NCBI GenBank assembly: GCA_044228245.1
Contig: JBGAVG010000004.1
Coordinates: 62,001 to 126,000 of the forward strand
Source of the DNA: Methylotenera_A sp044228245
GTDB lineage: Bacteria > Pseudomonadota > Gammaproteobacteria > Burkholderiales > Methylophilaceae
Length of the DNA stretch: 64,000 nt
Direction: 5' to 3'
Shown: positions 60,147-64,000 of the stretch, one piece after another
Layout: each line of letters starts with the position of its first letter
Position numbering within the stretch: the stretch's first letter is position 1
The notes under the pieces: model-generated
Database searches by the model: none
Seen by the model: the letters and a program-made list of their open reading frames with translations, nothing else
Told to the model about the DNA's origin: nothing
Translations under genes and position numbers: made by a program

Positions 60147-61283
60147 GTGTCAAAAACAATTCCAGCCGTTTTAGTGTTAGCAGATGGAACTGTTTTTCAT
60201 GGTGTTTCAATAGGCGCTTCTGGGCACACAGTCGGCGAAGTGGTATTTAACACTTCGATGACGGGCTACCAGGAAATTCTCACCGACCCTTCCTACACCG
60301 AACAGATCGTCACGCTGACTTATCCGCACATTGGTAACACAGGCACAAATCCTGAAGATGTCGAATCTGAAAAAGTTTATGCGGCCGGCTTGATTATTCG
60401 CGACCTGCCTTTACTGGAAAGCAATTTCCGCAGCCAGCAAACACTCTCGGACTATTTGACACAAAATAACGTGGTTGCAATCGCCGATATCGACACCCGC
60501 AAGCTCACGCGTATCTTGCGTGAAAAAGGTGCGCAGGCTGGCTGTATCATGGCCGGAGACGTCAGCGAATCTAAAGCGCTGGAGCTGGCAAAAGCTTTTC
60601 CGGGCTTGGCCGGCATGGATTTAGCCAAAGTGGTAAGTTGCAAAACCGCTTATGAATTCAGCGATGGCGAATGGGTATTAGGCAAGGGTTTTACCAAGCC
60701 TGCAAGTTCCCAGTTTCACGTGGTAGCGTTTGATTACGGTGTGAAGCGCAACATTTTGCGTATGCTGGTTTCGCGTGGCTGCAAAGTGACTGTGCTGCCT
60801 GCGCAAGCGGCAGCAGAAGAAGCGCTGAAATACAAACCGGACGGCATCTTTTTATCGAATGGCCCCGGCGACCCGGAGCCTTGTGATTACGCCATTAACG
60901 CAATTAAAACGCTGGTGGAAACTGGCATTCCAACTTTTGGCATTTGCCTAGGGCATCAATTGCTGGCTTTGGCAAGTGGTGCTAAAACCATGAAAATGAA
61001 GTTTGGCCATCACGGCGCCAACCATCCGGTGCAGGATATGGAAACCAAACGCGTGTACATCACCAGCCAGAACCATGGTTTTGCGGCAGATCCGGCGACT
61101 TTACCAAAAAATGTGAAAGTGACGCATGTGTCCCTGTTCGATGGCAGCTTACAAGGCATTACGCTTACGGATAAGCCAGCATTCAGTTTTCAAGGCCATC
61201 CCGAGGCTAGCCCGGGACCGCATGAAATGAGTTATTTGTTTGATCGCTTCATTAGCATGATGCAGGAAAGGAAGGCTGGCTAA
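60147..61283 (+). CDS. carA: Carbamoyl-phosphate synthase small chain
   Basis: A 378-residue glutamine amidotransferase subunit. The catalytic Cys is in GICLGHQLLALASG; KFGHHGANHPV and FQGHPEASPGPHE complete the triad. An ATG at 60126 is in frame, but AAGGAG lies six bases before GTG 60147, giving SKTIPAVLVLADGTVFHG, the expected N-terminus and family length (382 in E. coli). It supplies ammonia to CarB for carbamoyl phosphate used in arginine and pyrimidine synthesis. Confidence 0.96.
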   Translation: MSKTIPAVLVLADGTVFHGVSIGASGHTVGEVVFNTSMTGYQEILTDPSYTEQIVTLTYPHIGNTGTNPEDVESEKVYAAGLIIRDLPLLESNFRSQQTLSDYLTQNNVVAIADIDTRKLTRILREKGAQAGCIMAGDVSESKALELAKAFPGLAGMDLAKVVSCKTAYEFSDGEWVLGKGFTKPASSQFHVVAFDYGVKRNILRMLVSRGCKVTVLPAQAAAEEALKYKPDGIFLSNGPGDPEPCDYAINAIKTLVETGIPTFGICLGHQLLALASGAKTMKMKFGHHGANHPVQDMETKRVYITSQNHGFAADPATLPKNVKVTHVSLFDGSLQGITLTDKPAFSFQGHPEASPGPHEMSYLFDRFISMMQERKAG

Positions 61284-64000
61284 TGGCTAAGCGTACAGAT
61301 ATAAAAAGTATTCTGATTATTGGCGCAGGTCCGATTGTGATCGGCCAGGCCTGCGAGTTCGATTATTCTGGCGCCCAAGCCTGTAAAGCGTTGCGTGAAG
61401 AGGGTTACCGCGTCATTCTGGTGAACTCAAATCCGGCTACCATCATGACCGACCCGGAGATGGCGGATGCGACCTACATCGAGCCGATTACCTGGCAGGT
61501 GGTCGAGAAGATTATCGAAAAAGAAAAGCCGGACGCTTTGCTGCCGACCATGGGTGGGCAAACGGCGCTCAATTGCGCTCTGGATCTGGACAAGCATGGC
61601 GTCTTAGCCAAATATAACGTAGAGCTGATCGGCGCCTCAAAAGAGGCGATTGATAAAGCGGAAGACCGTCAGAAATTCAAAGAAGCCATGACCAAAATCG
61701 GCCTGGGTTCGGCGCGCTCTTCTATCGCGCACAGTCTGGAAGAAGCCTTGCAAGTGCAGGCCAGTATTGGTTACCCAGCTATTATCCGTCCATCGTTTAC
61801 CATGGGCGGCAGCGGTGGCGGCATCGCCTATAATCGCGAAGAGTTCATCGCGATTTGCGAACGTGGTTTGGATGCTTCGCCCACCAACGAATTGCTGATT
61901 GAAGAATCCATGCTTGGCTGGAAAGAGTACGAGATGGAAGTGGTACGCGACAAAGCGGACAATTGCATCATCATCTGTTCGATCGAAAACCTCGACCCGA
62001 TGGGCGTGCACACGGGCGACTCGATTACCGTTGCCCCTGCACAAACGCTGACAGATAAAGAGTACCAGATCATGCGTAACGCCTCACTGGCTGTGCTGCG
62101 CGAGATCGGCGTGGATACTGGCGGCTCTAACGTGCAGTTTGCCATTAACCCGGTTGATGGCCGCATGATTGTGATTGAGATGAATCCGCGCGTGTCGCGC
62201 TCATCGGCGCTGGCCTCCAAAGCAACGGGCTTCCCGATTGCCAAGGTAGCTGCCAAACTGGCGGTAGGCTTTACGCTGGACGAATTGAAAAACGAGATTA
62301 CCGGCGGCGCGACACCGGCTTCATTTGAGCCGAGCATCGACTACGTTGTTACCAAAGTACCGCGGTTCGCCTTCGAAAAATTCCCGCAAGCCGATTCGCG
62401 CCTCACAACGCAAATGAAGTCGGTGGGCGAAGTGATGGCGATGGGGCGCACCTTTCAGGAGTCATTCCAGAAGGCACTGCGCGGCCTGGAAGTGGGCGTG
62501 GATGGGCTTGACCCAATCACGACGGATATGGACAGGATTACCAAGGAGCTTGGCGAACCAGGGCCCGAGCGCATCTGGTATCTGGGCGATGCGTTCAGAT
62601 GCGGCATGACGATCGAGCAGGCGTTCAATATCTCGAAAATTGATCCCTGGTTCCTGGCGCAAATCAAAGATATTATCGACCGCGAGGCCGCATTAAGCGG
62701 AAAGCATATTGCCGACCTCAGTAAAGACGCGCTGTTCCAGCTCAAGCGTCGCGGCTTCTCGGACAGGCGACTGGCGAAATTACTGGACACGGATCAGCAC
62801 GCGGTGCGTGCCTATCGCCAGGCCCTGAATGTGCGTCCTGTGTATAAGCGCGTGGATACCTGCGCGGCAGAGTTTGCAACGAATACGGCGTATATGTATT
62901 CCAGCTATGAGGAAGAGTGCGAAGCTGCGCCAAGCGATAAGAAAAAAATCATGGTGCTGGGCGGCGGACCGAATAGAATTGGCCAGGGCATCGAGTTTGA
63001 TTACTGCTGCGTGCATGCGGCATTTGCGATGCGCGATGACGGTTACGAAACCATTATGGTCAACTGTAACCCGGAAACGGTTTCAACGGACTACGACACC
63101 TCTGACCGTCTGTATTTTGAGCCGGTGACGCTGGAAGATGTGCTGGAAATCGTCCACATCGAGAAGCCGGTTGGTGTGATCGTGCAGTACGGTGGGCAAA
63201 CGCCACTCAAATTGGCGCGCGACCTGGAGAAAGCGGGTGTGCCTATTATCGGTACCACGCCGGATGCGATTGACCGTGCAGAAGACCGCGAACGCTTTCA
63301 GCAGATGCTGCATGAGTTGGGTCTTAAACAACCGCCAAACCGCACAGCGCGCGCACCGGAAGAAGCGCTTCGGGCCGCGGATGAAATTGGTTATCCTCTG
63401 GTAGTGAGGCCAAGCTATGTATTAGGTGGTCGCGCCATGGAGATCGTGCATGAGCAGTCACAATTAGAGCGTTATATGCGCGAAGCGGTGAAAGTGTCGA
63501 ATGAATCACCAGTGCTGCTCGACCGCTTTTTGAACGATGCGGTCGAAGTGGATGTGGATGCGCTTTCGGATGGCGAAGATGTACTGATTGGCGGCATCAT
63601 GCAGCACGTGGAGCAAGCGGGTGTGCATTCCGGCGATTCTGCCTGTTCATTGCCGCCGTATAGTCTCAGCAAGGAACTACAGGATGTATTGCGTGTGCAA
63701 ACGGTGCAGATGGCTAAGGCTTTAGGTGTTAAAGGCTTGATGAACGTGCAATTTGCGATTCAAGGGGAGACAGTTTACGTGCTGGAAGTGAATCCGCGTG
63801 CCTCAAGAACAGTGCCATTTGTTTCAAAAGCCTGTGGCTTGCAACTGGCCAAAATCGCCGCACGTTGCATGGCGGGGCAAAGCCTGAAATCGCAAGGCGT
63901 CACCAAAGAAGTGATTCCACCTTATTATTCGGTGAAGGAGGCAGTGTTTCCGTTCATCAAGTTCCCGGGTGTGGATACGATCTTAGGCCCGGAGATGAAG
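61283..64000 (+). CDS. carB: Carbamoyl-phosphate synthase large chain (3' end beyond window)
   Basis: Starts MAKRTDIKSILIIGAGPIVIGQACEFDYSG; ATG overlaps the carA TAA by one base. 906 codons are visible of roughly 1,070, ending at GVDTILGPEMK in the second synthetase half. The first ATP-grasp (TMGGQTALNCAL, MGGSGGGIAYN) and the second half (MVLGGGPNRIGQGIEFDYCCVHA, VRPSYVLGGRAMEIV) are both present and uninterrupted. Only the end of the second half and the allosteric domain are missing. Confidence 0.97.
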   Translation, partial: MAKRTDIKSILIIGAGPIVIGQACEFDYSGAQACKALREEGYRVILVNSNPATIMTDPEMADATYIEPITWQVVEKIIEKEKPDALLPTMGGQTALNCALDLDKHGVLAKYNVELIGASKEAIDKAEDRQKFKEAMTKIGLGSARSSIAHSLEEALQVQASIGYPAIIRPSFTMGGSGGGIAYNREEFIAICERGLDASPTNELLIEESMLGWKEYEMEVVRDKADNCIIICSIENLDPMGVHTGDSITVAPAQTLTDKEYQIMRNASLAVLREIGVDTGGSNVQFAINPVDGRMIVIEMNPRVSRSSALASKATGFPIAKVAAKLAVGFTLDELKNEITGGATPASFEPSIDYVVTKVPRFAFEKFPQADSRLTTQMKSVGEVMAMGRTFQESFQKALRGLEVGVDGLDPITTDMDRITKELGEPGPERIWYLGDAFRCGMTIEQAFNISKIDPWFLAQIKDIIDREAALSGKHIADLSKDALFQLKRRGFSDRRLAKLLDTDQHAVRAYRQALNVRPVYKRVDTCAAEFATNTAYMYSSYEEECEAAPSDKKKIMVLGGGPNRIGQGIEFDYCCVHAAFAMRDDGYETIMVNCNPETVSTDYDTSDRLYFEPVTLEDVLEIVHIEKPVGVIVQYGGQTPLKLARDLEKAGVPIIGTTPDAIDRAEDRERFQQMLHELGLKQPPNRTARAPEEALRAADEIGYPLVVRPSYVLGGRAMEIVHEQSQLERYMREAVKVSNESPVLLDRFLNDAVEVDVDALSDGEDVLIGGIMQHVEQAGVHSGDSACSLPPYSLSKELQDVLRVQTVQMAKALGVKGLMNVQFAIQGETVYVLEVNPRASRTVPFVSKACGLQLAKIAARCMAGQSLKSQGVTKEVIPPYYSVKEAVFPFIKFPGVDTILGPEMK

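Overview
The window reads as a chromosomal segment of a betaproteobacterium. Gene content and order (ubiE-ubiJ-ubiB, ftsY-ftsE-ftsX-rpoH, grpE-dnaK-dnaJ, hrcA-hemH, nadK-recN, bamE/fur, dapB-carA-carB) and an Entner-Doudoroff pair edd-eda beside heptose/LPS genes fit the methylotrophic family Methylophilaceae (Methylotenera-like). That placement is inference from gene families; no rRNA or tRNA gene was seen to confirm it.

Layout. 1-3939: a GldA/GldF/GldG-type ABC exporter with a DUF4340 partner. 3961-4791: mutM. 4904-8640 (minus): DUF2147, ubiB, ubiJ, ubiE, DUF971. 8900-10858: a lone bacterial dynamin-like GTPase. 10920-14492 (minus): rpoH, ftsX, ftsE, ftsY. 14635-19532: an active/inactive M16 peptidase pair, rsmD, coaD, a ferredoxin, gloA and a small conserved protein. 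19545-20327: a small accessory patch with a decayed gene duplicate, a secreted-protein gene and two copies of a dispersed palindromic repeat. 20348-24112 (minus): dnaJ, dnaK, grpE. 24199-32806: LPS core genes waaC, waaG, waaP, an LpxL-type acyltransferase, two further kinase-like proteins (one a tandem-domain protein), a methyltransferase and a carbamoyltransferase. 32901-35523: edd and eda. 35581-42292: a HAD phosphatase, then a GT2 / LAB_N / GT39 / UDP-glucose dehydrogenase / UDP-glucuronate epimerase / GT4 run. 42320-45544: AT-rich, probably strain-variable genes. 45550-49745 (minus): waaF, hldE, gmhA, hldD and a 24-residue ORF. 49781-54563: hemH, hrcA, nadK, recN. 54533-55255: repeats and a foreign-looking gene. 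55318-64000: M48 peptidase, fur, bamE, dapB, a YjdF-like protein, carA and carB (cut by the window end).

How it fits together. Two themes dominate. The first is heat-shock control. A near-perfect CIRCE operator lies in front of rpoH, the HrcA repressor is encoded in the same window, and grpE and dnaK each carry a sigma-32-type promoter. This suggests a cascade HrcA -| rpoH -> grpE/dnaK/dnaJ. rpoH also seems to lack a normal start codon: a good ribosome-binding site is aligned with ATA. The second is LPS decoration. The window holds the ADP-heptose pathway, the core heptosyltransferases, heptose kinases and a carbamoyltransferase. It also holds a candidate polyprenyl-phosphate-uronic-acid module (GT2 + LAB_N + GT39 + Ugd + epimerase).

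The least expected sequence-level signal is a dispersed palindromic repeat of about 48 bp. It occurs at three intergenic sites, where it forms hairpins or terminators, and once in frame inside the waaC coding region.
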